From positions 1-30,930 of IMG/VR virus record IMGVR_UViG_3300030331_001697: a stretch of DNA of 30,930 nucleotides; one strand, written 5' to 3'. Source of the stretch: a virus. A program made the position numbers and the translations under genes. The notes beneath the pieces are model-generated. The model was not told the origin of the DNA, made no database searches, and saw only the letters and a list, made by a program, of their open reading frames with translations. The number at the start of each line of letters is the position of its first letter. Positions within the stretch are counted from its first letter, which is position 1. Shown piece after piece: positions 8,132-14,006 of this stretch.

Positions 8132-8350
8132 ATGGATTACGTTTGGGCTCTTTTATGTTCGTATAATTTTCAAGCCCTATCCTTGCGTAATTCATACTTA
8201 AATAAAAGTGTCTCCATACTTTTATTTATTTATTTGTTTGGAAAAAAAGTGAGTGGGTATAAAATTCTCAGAAGATCACCTTTGCTACCTGCTCACAAAA
8301 TGGGTAGGTATATATTTGCGGCAGATCATTATGAGTATCTACCCATTTAA
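8132..8350 (+). ncRNA. Highly structured leader RNA or small RNA, unknown class
   Basis: Between the promoter and the gene at 8377 I see four base-paired elements in series. (i) ATTACG 8136-8141 with CGTAAT 8186-8191, enclosing GGGCT 8145-8149 with AGCCC 8173-8177 and a UUCG-capped tip. (ii) A perfect 10-bp arm AAATAAAAGT 8200-8209 with ACTTTTATTT 8218-8227. (iii) GTGAGTGGGTA 8249-8259 with TACCTGCTCAC 8286-8296 (9 pairs around a TG/TG loop). (iv) AAATGGGTAG 8298-8307 with CTACCCATTT 8339-8348. TGGGTA of (iii) could alternatively pair with TACCCA of (iv), giving two exclusive folds as in riboswitches. A 72-codon open frame crosses the stretch but has no Shine-Dalgarno sequence and an ATG at the predicted transcription start. 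The class is not recognised. Confidence 0.45.
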
Positions 8351-8376
8351 TTTATTAACATAACGGAGCACGAAAC

Positions 8377-8640
8377 ATGAAACAGAAAAGAAAAATAAGA
8401 TCATTTAAAAACTCAGATTGGTTGATGATTACACCACAACACGTCAAGTTACATATTATGAAAATAACAACTTCATACTGGTATAACCCTAAAAATAAGA
8501 TTACAATTAGAATACCATTAGAAGAGACACATCATATTATGATAGGTAAACATGGATACAAAGCAGCAGATGAATTACTAATGACAGAAGAGTCAAAGAA
8601 AAAGAACTGGTCATTATTAAAACCACTGAAGGTGGCGTAA
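8377..8640 (+). CDS. Small hypothetical protein (87 aa)
   Basis: 87 aa from an ATG preceded by ACGGAGCACGAAAC. The protein is basic, with beta-like segments ('KITTSYWYNPKNKITIRIPLEE'), and resembles no family I recognise. It is the first gene downstream of the structured leader, so it is the gene most likely to be controlled by it. Its TAA overlaps the next ATG (TAATG). Confidence 0.65.
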   Translation: MKQKRKIRSFKNSDWLMITPQHVKLHIMKITTSYWYNPKNKITIRIPLEETHHIMIGKHGYKAADELLMTEESKKKNWSLLKPLKVA

Positions 8641-8888
8641 TGAGTAATGTTGTTAATATAAATAAACTTAGGATTGATGCTTTATTAAAGGAGATAAAAA
8701 AACAAGAAGATTTAATTGAGAAAGCACATCGAAGTCCTTTGTATAGTTTAGCTGAATTAGCTATTTATATGTTTGAATTAAGAATCAAGGCGTACAAACA
8801 AGAGATACAAAAAATACATGAAGCTGCATTTGGTAAAAAATTTATGAAATCAAAGAATAAAGGAAGGATAGAAGAATATTATGAGTAA
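8640..8888 (+). CDS. Small helical hypothetical protein (82 aa)
   Basis: 82 aa, nearly all predicted helix and highly charged (LLKEIKKQEDLIEKAH..., FELRIKAYKQEIQKIHEAAF), so probably a short coiled-coil protein. It starts in a one-base overlap with the previous gene and ends 8 bases inside the next. No family recognised. It belongs to a translationally coupled run of three small genes before the PP-loop protein. Confidence 0.6.
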   Translation: MSNVVNINKLRIDALLKEIKKQEDLIEKAHRSPLYSLAELAIYMFELRIKAYKQEIQKIHEAAFGKKFMKSKNKGRIEEYYE

Positions 8889-9189
8889 ATTATTTGAATA
8901 CTGCACAGAGTTAGCAGAAAAAAAAGTAGAAGAAATAATGGAAGAGTTTAGAGCTAAAAAAATTAATAAGACTGAAGCGATGGACAAAATGTTACAAGAT
9001 GAAAACATTAAAATTTGTTTGTTAGAAGGTATGCCTTTTGAGCAAAAACAAGCGGTCAGAGAATATTTTGAGCAGGCAGAAAAAGAGTTATCAGATGCTC
9101 CAGAAAATATGCCTGATAGAAGTAAAGATCCTTTTGAAAATGAAGATGAATATAACAATATTACTAATCCAGGAGAACCTAATTTTTGA
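8881..9189 (+). CDS. Acidic helical hypothetical protein (102 aa)
   Basis: 102 aa, rich in Glu/Lys, helical over most of its length, with an acidic tail ('NMPDRSKDPFENEDEYNN'). The start overlaps the previous gene by 8 bases, and the TGA overlaps the TTG start of the PAPS-reductase-like gene (TTGA). No recognised domain. Possibly a partner of one of the neighbouring proteins; only the coupling supports that. Confidence 0.6.
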   Translation: MSKLFEYCTELAEKKVEEIMEEFRAKKINKTEAMDKMLQDENIKICLLEGMPFEQKQAVREYFEQAEKELSDAPENMPDRSKDPFENEDEYNNITNPGEPNF

Positions 9190-10058
9190 CCAAAGCTAGA
9201 GAACTTATACGTAGAACCGATAGAGTGTCAGGTTTTGACCTGGACACTCCGGGCTGCATTAGTTTTTCTGGTGGTAGGACATCAGGATACATGTTACGTC
9301 AGATATTAGATTACTATGACAATAAGTTGCCAGATGATGTACGAGTAGTCTTTTCGAACACCGGTAAAGAAATGAACGAGACATTAGATTTTGTACGAGA
9401 TTGTGAGCAACATTGGAACGTAAAGATTCATTGGATCGAGTGGGATGAAAAGAATAAGATTGTAGAAGTAAACCATAACTCCGCATCACGAAACGGGGAG
9501 CCTTATGACAAACTAATTACGAAAAGAAGATTTTTACCAAATCCAGTAACAAGATATTGTACATCAGAATTGAAAATAAAACCTATGAAAGATTTTATGA
9601 GGGCACAAGGTTTTAACTATTGGGTAAACTATGTTGGTCTACGTTATGATGAACCACACAGGGTAGCAAGATTGTCCAGGGCAAAAGAAAAAGAGAGATG
9701 GGATAGTGAAGCTCCTCTACATATGGAAAAAAGAACTGTAAAACATGTAGCTGAGTTTTGGAAAAATAATGATTTTGATTTACGTTTGCCAGGCATAAAT
9801 GGTAAAACACCACTTGGTAATTGTGATTTATGTTTCTTGAAGGGTAAGAATACTATCATGAATATAATGAAAAATTATCCGGAAAAAGCACAATGGTGGA
9901 TGGACCAAGAGAGTAAACAATTAGGAGACAAATCGAAAGATGGTTTTGTATTTAGACACGATAGACCAGATTACAAAACTATGCTGGATATTAGTAAATC
10001 ACAACTGGATTTATTTGACTTTGATAAGTCAGATGATGTTTGTTTTTGTCACGATTAA
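9186..10058 (+). CDS. PP-loop ATPase, phosphoadenosine phosphosulfate reductase-like
   Basis: 290 aa from a TTG start coupled to the upstream stop. The nucleotide-binding PP-loop is 'SFSGGRTS' (26-33), typical of the phage branch of the PAPS reductase/DndC superfamily (SGGRTS, then 'NTGKEMNETL'). Cysteines stand at C125 ('TRYCTSELK'), C213/C216 ('NCDLC') and C286/C288 at the very end. The first three fit a redox or Fe-S centre. The enzyme probably activates a substrate by adenylation; the true substrate of phage members is not settled (sulfur assimilation, nucleic-acid sulfur modification or another tailoring step). No Dnd partner genes are visible, so a DNA phosphorothioation call is not supported. 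Confidence 0.85.
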   Translation: MTKARELIRRTDRVSGFDLDTPGCISFSGGRTSGYMLRQILDYYDNKLPDDVRVVFSNTGKEMNETLDFVRDCEQHWNVKIHWIEWDEKNKIVEVNHNSASRNGEPYDKLITKRRFLPNPVTRYCTSELKIKPMKDFMRAQGFNYWVNYVGLRYDEPHRVARLSRAKEKERWDSEAPLHMEKRTVKHVAEFWKNNDFDLRLPGINGKTPLGNCDLCFLKGKNTIMNIMKNYPEKAQWWMDQESKQLGDKSKDGFVFRHDRPDYKTMLDISKSQLDLFDFDKSDDVCFCHD

Positions 10059-10078
10059 TATAAAAAGGAGGTTATAAT

Positions 10079-10300
10079 ATGGACAAACAAAAATGGAAAA
10101 GTGTAACTATAAATATAGATGACTACCATGCAGCAAGAGGGGTATCTTATCTAAAAAATAGAAAACTAGCAGGCACTTTGACAAAATTAATAAATGATTA
10201 CATATCGAATGTAGCAGATGATAATAAAATAGACTTTAATAAGTTTAAGAAAGATATGATAAAAAAATCGAAGAATGGTCAATATGTCAGGGGCAACTAA
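10079..10300 (+). CDS. Small protein, possible ribbon-helix-helix regulator (73 aa)
   Basis: 73 aa with a very strong Shine-Dalgarno AGGAGGT about seven bases upstream. The start 'WKSVTINIDDYHAARG' has the alternating pattern of an RHH strand, followed by two likely helices ('LKNRKLAGTLTKLINDYI') and a basic C-terminus. This fits a small DNA-binding repressor and makes it a candidate for the protein that binds the TTATCCGATAA sites, which is inference. Without a search, the RHH call is tentative. Confidence 0.5.
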   Translation: MDKQKWKSVTINIDDYHAARGVSYLKNRKLAGTLTKLINDYISNVADDNKIDFNKFKKDMIKKSKNGQYVRGN

Positions 10301-10311
10301 TAAATTGTCCC

Positions 10312-10339
10312 TTGACTTTAAACCATTACCCTATAAATT
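10312..10339 (+). promoter_or_regulatory. Candidate promoter before the 10404 gene
   Basis: TTGACT (10312-10317), 16 bases, TAAATT (10334-10339), in the 103-base gap between the RHH-like gene and the next gene. Confidence 0.4.
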
Positions 10340-10403
10340 GTAAACAAGAATCACGAAACACGAGACACGGAACAAACAAATCTTTTATTTAAAATGAGGT
10401 TTT

Positions 10404-10637
10404 GTGTCTGTAAAATTTATAAAAACACTACAAATGTTAAAAAGTAAATTGAACGATGATGAGTATCAAAAAGTCGTTGATATTATAGTGCGGTTGTATG
10501 AGAGAGAAAATATTGGTTATGAATATGGCTATGATGTAAATTTTTATTCTGATGTTTATAATCCAGAAATAATTTTAAAAAGTTTACGAAAAAGCAATGT
10601 TTTGAAATTTAGGTCTATTAATAAGGATGGCAACTAA
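10404..10637 (+). CDS. Small hypothetical protein (77 aa), GTG start
   Basis: 77 aa from a GTG start with GAGG at 10396-10399. Predicted helical N-terminus ('LQMLKSKLNDDEYQKVVDIIVRLYE') followed by a Tyr/Asn-rich part ('YEYGYDVNFYSDVYNP'). No recognised family. It overlaps the next gene by 11 bases and is probably co-transcribed with it from the promoter at 10312. Confidence 0.55.
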   Translation: MSVKFIKTLQMLKSKLNDDEYQKVVDIIVRLYERENIGYEYGYDVNFYSDVYNPEIILKSLRKSNVLKFRSINKDGN

Positions 10638-11118
10638 ACAACAATTTCAACCTCCTTCAAATGAGTTTTTATATAAACTTGGTTACAGATTTTCAAGAGA
10701 TTTATTGTGTCATTATAATTGTAGTGTTGAAAACTACTTATGGAGAGCAGTAGTTGTTAATGCATTGGAAGATACCATGATTGATAGAACAGACAGAAAA
10801 TCTGCAACTTTAAAAACAAATGCACATAATTGGATAATGTCTAATAATAAAGATTTTGATCGAGTTTGTAATTGGGCTATGTTAGATCCAGACAATGTAA
10901 TATCAGCTTATAAAAAAGCTATAAATTTACATAATATAAGATTTCAAAGAAAACATGTTTACTGGCATAAATATAACTCTTTGTTAAGATGTTTTAAAAA
11001 TACAAAAGATATTTTTAAAAGAAGAACTTTAAAAAAAAAGATGAAGTTGATAAAAAAAGAAGCTTTATATACCTCATGTGTATTTGTATCAAATGTTTTT
11101 ATTGAAATTAATTCATAA
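10627..11118 (+). CDS. Conserved phage-type hypothetical protein (163 aa)
   Basis: 163 aa. The centre carries 'LWRAVVVNALEDTMIDRTDRK', then 'NAHNWIMSNNKDFDRVCNWAMLDPDNVISAYKKAI'. This pattern (W-AV--AL-D ... A--W ... F--VC--A-LDP--V) recurs in many phage and prophage small proteins of unknown function. The C-terminus is very basic (KKKMKLIKKEAL). It is the last gene before a non-coding control region. The pattern is real to me; the function is not known. Confidence 0.65.
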   Translation: MATKQQFQPPSNEFLYKLGYRFSRDLLCHYNCSVENYLWRAVVVNALEDTMIDRTDRKSATLKTNAHNWIMSNNKDFDRVCNWAMLDPDNVISAYKKAINLHNIRFQRKHVYWHKYNSLLRCFKNTKDIFKRRTLKKKMKLIKKEALYTSCVFVSNVFIEINS

Positions 11119-11121
11119 AAA

Positions 11122-11151
11122 GTGGTAAGCCAAATGGAATCGACTTACCAC
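11122..11151 (+). terminator. Hairpin after the 10627 gene, possible terminator
   Basis: A perfect 8-bp stem GTGGTAAG (11122-11129) / CTTACCAC (11144-11151) lies four bases after the stop. No T-run follows, so it may be an RNA-stabilising hairpin instead. Confidence 0.35.
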
Positions 11152-11217
11152 AAACCAAACGGAGAAGAAAATTATAAATAATAATCTTCCATATAAAAAT
11201 AGGATTTTACAAGATAA

Positions 11218-11250
11218 TTGTCAACTTTTATTGTATATATGTATATACAA
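11218..11250 (+). promoter_or_regulatory. Promoter overlapped by a 20-bp operator-like palindrome
   Basis: TTGTCA (11218-11223), 18 bases, TATATA (11242-11247). The palindrome TTGTATATA-TG-TATATACAA (11231-11250) covers the -10 box; a protein bound there would block the polymerase. It is also followed by a T-run, so a weak terminator is the alternative reading. Confidence 0.4.
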
Positions 11251-11344
11251 ACTTTTTTTAAAAAAACATGTAAAAAGTACAAAAGTTTTAGGAAAACATG
11301 CAAAACGTAGACTCACCTTATATTACAGAGAAAAAGTTTTGGGA

Positions 11345-11371
11345 AAAAAACAGGAATTTTGCCTGTTTTTT
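11345..11371 (+). terminator. Intrinsic terminator / attenuator
   Basis: Stem AAAAAACAGG (11345-11354), 7-base loop, CCTGTTTTTT (11362-11371), ending in a T-run. It lies between the predicted promoter at 11218 and the gene at 11437, so read-through would control the downstream genes. Confidence 0.6.
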
Positions 11372-11436
11372 AGGAAAACAATGGAGGCGACTATGCAATT
11401 TTTTTATATAAAAATTTAACCTATAGAGATATATAC

Positions 11437-11952
11437 ATGCCACAGAGAAAAAAAATAGTTAGAACACAAAAAGATTTAACAGATAAACAAAAAAAATATA
11501 TAGATATTTTAGTAGCTAGTTGGGGTAGTATTACTAAAGTAGATGCATTAATTCAAGCAGGTTACAAAAGTAGAAACAAAGATGCAGCCATGGTGTTAGC
11601 CAGTAAATTAACCAATCCTAATCTTAATCCTCATGTGTGTAGATACCTGGAATATAAATTAAGCAAAGAAACAGAGAAATATGAAAAAGATAAATTAAGA
11701 AGATATAAAACTTTTGAAAGATTAAGAGATGGAGCAGAACAAAAAGGACAGTACACCGGAGCTATAGCTGCAGAATTTCGATCAGGACAGTTAGCTGGTC
11801 AATTTGTAGACAAGAAAGAAGTCGTACATAGCACTTTAGAGGGTATGTCTAGAGAACAACTTGAAAAAAGATTACAAGAAATAGAAAGTAAAATAAACGA
11901 TGGTGGTTCTATAATAGATGTAACACCAGAAATAAAAAAAATAGAAGAATGA
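11437..11952 (+). CDS. Small terminase subunit-like protein
   Basis: 171 aa. Residues 13-75 show the DNA-binding pattern of phage small terminases: 'DLTDKQKKYIDILVASWGSITKVDALIQAGYKS...AAMVLASKLTNPNLNPHVCRYLE' (LT-kq--f, then A-I-AGY, then a-kL--np-v--yl). A charged helical middle for oligomerisation and a hydrophilic C-terminus ('IIDVTPEIKKIEE') follow. It would recognise the packaging site and hand DNA to TerL. Oddly, it lies about 4.8 kb before TerL, with the accessory region between them. No good Shine-Dalgarno sequence stands before the ATG. Another small HTH protein of this class is the alternative. Confidence 0.65.
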   Translation: MPQRKKIVRTQKDLTDKQKKYIDILVASWGSITKVDALIQAGYKSRNKDAAMVLASKLTNPNLNPHVCRYLEYKLSKETEKYEKDKLRRYKTFERLRDGAEQKGQYTGAIAAEFRSGQLAGQFVDKKEVVHSTLEGMSREQLEKRLQEIESKINDGGSIIDVTPEIKKIEE

Positions 11953-12362
11953 AAATAGAACTAATTAAAAACGTTCATGAAGTAAATGTAAAAGATGATC
12001 CTGTAAGAAAAAATTTAACCTTTAAATTTAGAACTACACAGGGCAGGAGAATTTATACAATTAAAAATAAAGCAGTAGTGTGTGTGGCTAATACCATAGA
12101 CATTCCTATTAATGTAGAAGAGCTAAAAAAATTTTCTAGTAAAGACGCAAATGATTTCACTATTTTTTATACTTTATGGAGTTACAAAAAAGGTTATGGA
12201 ACCATTCTACTCAATACATTATTACCTATGTTAAAAACAAAAAGATATGTTACTTTGTCACCAAAAACAAACATGGCTTACAATTTTCATACAAAAAATG
12301 GTGCAAAATTGTTGTCAACAAATAGCAATAGTTACAATTTTGAATACTACAAAAAAATTTAA
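11949..12362 (+). CDS. GNAT-like acetyltransferase
   Basis: 137 aa, starting in an ATGA overlap with the upstream gene. The core has the GNAT look: strand 'FTIFYTLWSYKKGYGTILLNTLLPML' (acetyl-CoA pyrophosphate loop region, KxGYGT in place of the classic Q/RxxGxG/A), then 'RYVTLSPKTNMAYNFHTKNGAKLL' (the alpha4 region, with 'A-nFH-kNGA'). Phage acetyltransferases of this size are common and their substrates are mostly unknown; they may modify host or phage proteins. The N-terminal 50 residues fit the first strands and helices. Confidence 0.6.
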   Translation: MKIELIKNVHEVNVKDDPVRKNLTFKFRTTQGRRIYTIKNKAVVCVANTIDIPINVEELKKFSSKDANDFTIFYTLWSYKKGYGTILLNTLLPMLKTKRYVTLSPKTNMAYNFHTKNGAKLLSTNSNSYNFEYYKKI

Positions 12363-12729
12363 AAGCAAGTTAACTGAAAAAAAAATTTGGCAAAGACTTA
12401 ACCTAGTTCAAAAGAAGCTGAACGGATGTTTTTTTACTAGGATAGAAAGCCCTACAATAAACGGAATACCTGATGTTTATTGTATTTACGAGGGCTTATC
12501 TTTTTGGTTAGAATTAAAAGCTAATCAGGCTAAGAATTTAAACATTTCTAAATATCAAATAGCTTGGCATTTAAAATATAAGTCATGTGGAGGAAAAAGT
12601 TTTATCCTTAACTGGCCCGTCACGCATGAACCCCCCAAACTATACGAGGTCCGTGAACCTGGAGTTCCCGTTCCCGTTCCCACTCCCACAATCGAAAAAA
12701 AAATTTTAAAGGTTATTAGTCTCCTGTAG
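12340..12729 (+). CDS. PD-(D/E)XK nuclease-like protein (VRR-NUC type), repeat-derived C-terminus
   Basis: The conserved core reads 'FTRIESPTINGIPDVYCIYEGLSFWLELKA': a catalytic Asp in GIPD and Glu-x-Lys in ELK, the layout of small phage VRR-NUC/Holliday-resolvase-like nucleases. The start is uncertain: TTG at 12340 (129 aa), or ATG at 12298 or 12247, which would overlap the GNAT gene more deeply; none has a clear Shine-Dalgarno sequence. The C-terminal tail 'PGVPVPVPTPTIEKKILKVISLL' is translated from the head of repeat unit 1, so the gene end appears to have been overwritten by a repeat. Core residues precede the repeat, so activity may be kept. Likely role: DNA resolution or debranching before packaging. 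Confidence 0.65.
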   Translation: MNTTKKFKSKLTEKKIWQRLNLVQKKLNGCFFTRIESPTINGIPDVYCIYEGLSFWLELKANQAKNLNISKYQIAWHLKYKSCGGKSFILNWPVTHEPPKLYEVREPGVPVPVPTPTIEKKILKVISLL

Positions 12730-12757
12730 ATCCTGGCCAGGGCCGCAGCGGGTGGGA
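12665..12757 (+). repeat. GC-rich repeat unit 1 (about 93 bp)
   Basis: Head TTCCCGTTCCCGTTCCCACT from 12665, tail GGGCCGCAGCGGGTGGGA ending at 12757. The head is translated in the nuclease gene. C-tracts at 12667, 12673, 12679 and 12685 make a G3N3G3N3G3N3G3 pattern on the minus strand. Confidence 0.7.
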
Positions 12758-12764
12758 GGCTGGG

Positions 12765-12846
12765 TTCCCGTTCCCGTTGCGACCCAGAAAACGGGGGTTT
12801 CTTGTTCCTAGTATTGGTGATTCCGGCCCTGCAGCCGTGCGGGAAA
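12765..12846 (+). repeat. GC-rich repeat unit 2 (about 82 bp)
   Basis: Head TTCCCGTTCCCGTT from 12765; tail CCCTGCAGCCGTGCGGGAAA ending at 12846. The ends TTCCCG and CGGGAA are inverted repeats. Separated from unit 1 by only 7 bases, so the two are in tandem. Confidence 0.7.
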
Positions 12847-12929
12847 TTGCCTCTCAAAATCCCAGTTTTCTGCGTGTTTCGTGTGCCATCTTGCTGGCAG
12901 CAGGATCCAGGCAGATGCTTCATCAGGGC

Positions 12930-12958
12930 TTGACTTCCTGTAAAATCCTGTATATATA
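12930..12958 (+). promoter_or_regulatory. Sigma70-like promoter of the 12983 gene
   Basis: TTGACT (12930-12935), 17 bases, TATATA (12953-12958), 24 bases before the ATG at 12983. It has the same hexamers and spacing as the promoter at 8097, but without the TTATCCGA element. Confidence 0.6.
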
Positions 12959-12982
12959 TAAAGGATAACCAAAGGAGAAATT

Positions 12983-13267
12983 ATGAAAATAACTTTAAAC
13001 AAACAAAATTTTTTAGAGCAGGTGCGACAACATTCACGCTGGAAGTCCTTTAGCTATGAGGCATGGGAGCAGATCTTTGAATGGGAGGATGAGATGAATT
13101 CAGATGTAGAGTATGACCCTGTGTCGTTTTGCTGTGACTATGCAGAGTATGAAACATTCGACAAGTTGAAAAATGACTATAATAATATAAAAACTTTTGA
13201 CGATTTAGAGGGCAAGACTTGGGTAGCTAATTTGCCCGAGGGTCGTGTACTCATTAGGCAGTTTTAA
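12983..13267 (+). CDS. Conserved acidic hypothetical protein (94 aa)
   Basis: 94 aa with AAGGAG before the ATG. It opens 'MKITLNKQNFLEQVRQHSR', then 'FSYEAWEQIFEWEDEMNSDVEYDPVSFCCDYAEYETF'. I recognise this as a family frequent in phages and mobile elements, with the core 'FS--gl--lf-y-ee-----e-D-vs-CCDytEYe', of unknown function. It is strongly acidic, which would suit a DNA-mimic or host-protein inhibitor (inference only). Its stop overlaps the ATG of the next small frame. Confidence 0.7.
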   Translation: MKITLNKQNFLEQVRQHSRWKSFSYEAWEQIFEWEDEMNSDVEYDPVSFCCDYAEYETFDKLKNDYNNIKTFDDLEGKTWVANLPEGRVLIRQF

Positions 13268-13374
13268 TGGGTTCTTTAATTTTATTTTTGTTGGTCTGTG
13301 CGGTGTTCATCCCACAGACCACCCTTTTAGCATTTTGTTTTTTGCTAATCATGCTCACTTATTATTTGCAGTAG
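13267..13374 (+). CDS. Small membrane protein (35 aa)
   Basis: A TAATG overlap with the previous gene starts a 35-aa, almost wholly hydrophobic product (MGSLILFLLVCAVFIPQ..., then LLAFCFLLIMLTYYLQ) that could span the membrane once or twice. Its TAG ends exactly at the base before repeat unit 3. An 8-bp hairpin (GGTCTGTG 13293-13300 / CACAGACC 13313-13320) sits inside the frame, so a transcription-end hairpin rather than a gene is the alternative. A small holin-like or superinfection role is possible but unsupported. Confidence 0.45.
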   Translation: MGSLILFLLVCAVFIPQTTLLAFCFLLIMLTYYLQ

Positions 13375-13461
13375 TTCCCGTTCCCGTTCCCATGACAAAA
13401 AGTAACAGAGGTGATGCTTTAGTTAGGTTCAGGATGGCAGCCGGTGCCGCCGAGCGGGAAA
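13375..13461 (+). repeat. GC-rich repeat unit 3 (about 87 bp)
   Basis: Head TTCCCGTTCCCGTTCCCATG from 13375; tail GCCGGTGCCGCCGAGCGGGA plus AA ending at 13461. It abuts the stop codon of the small membrane ORF on the left and a promoter/operator on the right (about 55 bases away). Confidence 0.7.
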
Positions 13462-13515
13462 GTTGAATCATATTTTAGATTGTCCTACATTTGAAACCAT
13501 TAGATGAAAAATCAT

Positions 13516-13543
13516 TTGCATTATCCGATAAATATAGTATTAT
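13516..13543 (+). promoter_or_regulatory. Promoter with TTATCCGATAA operator (13521-13531)
   Basis: TTGCAT (13516-13521), 16 bases, TATTAT (13538-13543), or 19 bases to TATAAT (13541-13546). The 11-base palindrome TTATC-C-GATAA starts at the last base of the -35 box, as in the promoters at 8097, 14265 and 15217. The next ATG with a Shine-Dalgarno sequence is at 13569. Confidence 0.55.
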
Positions 13544-13568
13544 AATAGTAACAAACGGAGGTAATAAA

Positions 13569-13760
13569 ATGGAAGAAATTACAAAACTAATGTTACAAGA
13601 CCCACACTTCATAGAAGCGTTGAAAGATTTTGAGGCACAAGGGTTTATTAAAGTAAAGAAAGAGGGCATTGAAATAATAGACAGAGAGGGTCTGATGAAA
13701 TATTACAAGGACTTTGGTAAAGCTCCTGACCATTTCCCAAAGGTGGTGGAAGATGAGTAA
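13569..13760 (+). CDS. Small hypothetical protein (63 aa)
   Basis: The frame is open from 13491, but the promoter and operator lie inside that extension and ACGGAGGT stands just before the ATG at 13569, so I take 13569 as the start. The 63-aa product (MEEITKLMLQDPHFIEALKDF...) looks helical at first, then 'GFIKVKKEGIEIIDREGL', like a small winged-helix-type fragment. No family recognised. It is the first gene of an operator-controlled cassette with the 13753 gene. Confidence 0.6.
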   Translation: MEEITKLMLQDPHFIEALKDFEAQGFIKVKKEGIEIIDREGLMKYYKDFGKAPDHFPKVVEDE

Positions 13761-14001
13761 AGCAAAAAAAAGAAAACTATCTACACCAAAACAATTAGAA
13801 ATAGTAAACGAAGAAATGGAGAAGTTAAAAAAAAGACTTAAGTCTAAAGATGTGTCTGCTCCAAATTTTGTTTTTGGTACTCAATACTTCATAACTCAAT
13901 TTGCACACGACACCGCACCATCTTGTAATTTTGCTACAATGGTTTTGCTAGGAGCTATGAACAGCTACTTAGAAAATGATGTAGAAAAACAGCAAAATTA
14001 A
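13753..14001 (+). CDS. Small hypothetical protein (82 aa)
   Basis: The start is at ATG 13753 (AGGTGG upstream, 8-base overlap with the previous gene), not at the earlier in-frame ATG inside that gene. The N-terminus is very basic (MSKAKKRKLSTPKQ), then comes a charged helix and a less polar part 'NFVFGTQYFITQFAHDTAPSCNFATMVLLGAM'. No recognised family. Repeat unit 4, whose head forms a terminator, begins five bases after its stop. Confidence 0.55.
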   Translation: MSKAKKRKLSTPKQLEIVNEEMEKLKKRLKSKDVSAPNFVFGTQYFITQFAHDTAPSCNFATMVLLGAMNSYLENDVEKQQN

Positions 14002-14006
14002 TTTAG

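Larger units (their letters stand above)
11119..11436 (+). other. Non-coding control region ahead of the small-terminase-like gene
   Basis: This 318-base gap contains, in order, a hairpin after the upstream stop, a promoter overlapped by a 20-bp palindrome, an intrinsic terminator and a 12-codon open frame (11381-11419, with AGGA upstream). A longer frame from 11231 exists but crosses the palindrome and terminator and has no Shine-Dalgarno sequence. The arrangement looks like a leader with repression plus attenuation. Confidence 0.45.

Noticed and set aside
8132-8350. 72-aa open frame between PolA and the 8377 gene
   Set aside because: Its ATG lies at the predicted transcription start, there is no Shine-Dalgarno sequence, and the DNA is filled with four inverted repeats. 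A structured RNA explains it better.
9186-10058. DndC-type DNA phosphorothioation enzyme
   Set aside because: It shares the superfamily, but no dndA, B, D or E-like partner is present and the motifs fit the wider phage PAPS-reductase-like group equally well.
11231-11419. 62-aa open frame upstream of the small-terminase-like gene
   Set aside because: It starts inside a palindrome, passes through an intrinsic terminator and has no ribosome site. Only its last 12 codons (from 11381) have an AGGA upstream.
12555-12968. Overlapping open frames on both strands (minus 12555-12923 and 12808-13002, plus 12777-12968)
   Set aside because: GC-rich DNA has fewer stop codons. These frames cross repeat units and a promoter, with no Shine-Dalgarno sequence and no family resemblance.
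13245-13466. 73-aa open frame across repeat unit 3
   Set aside because: The PVPVP segment is the translation of the repeat. The start lies inside the upstream gene; the shifted 35-aa frame at 13267 has better coupling.
13491-13568. N-terminal extension of the 13569 gene
   Set aside because: It contains the promoter and the TTATCCGATAA operator. The strong Shine-Dalgarno sequence is before 13569.
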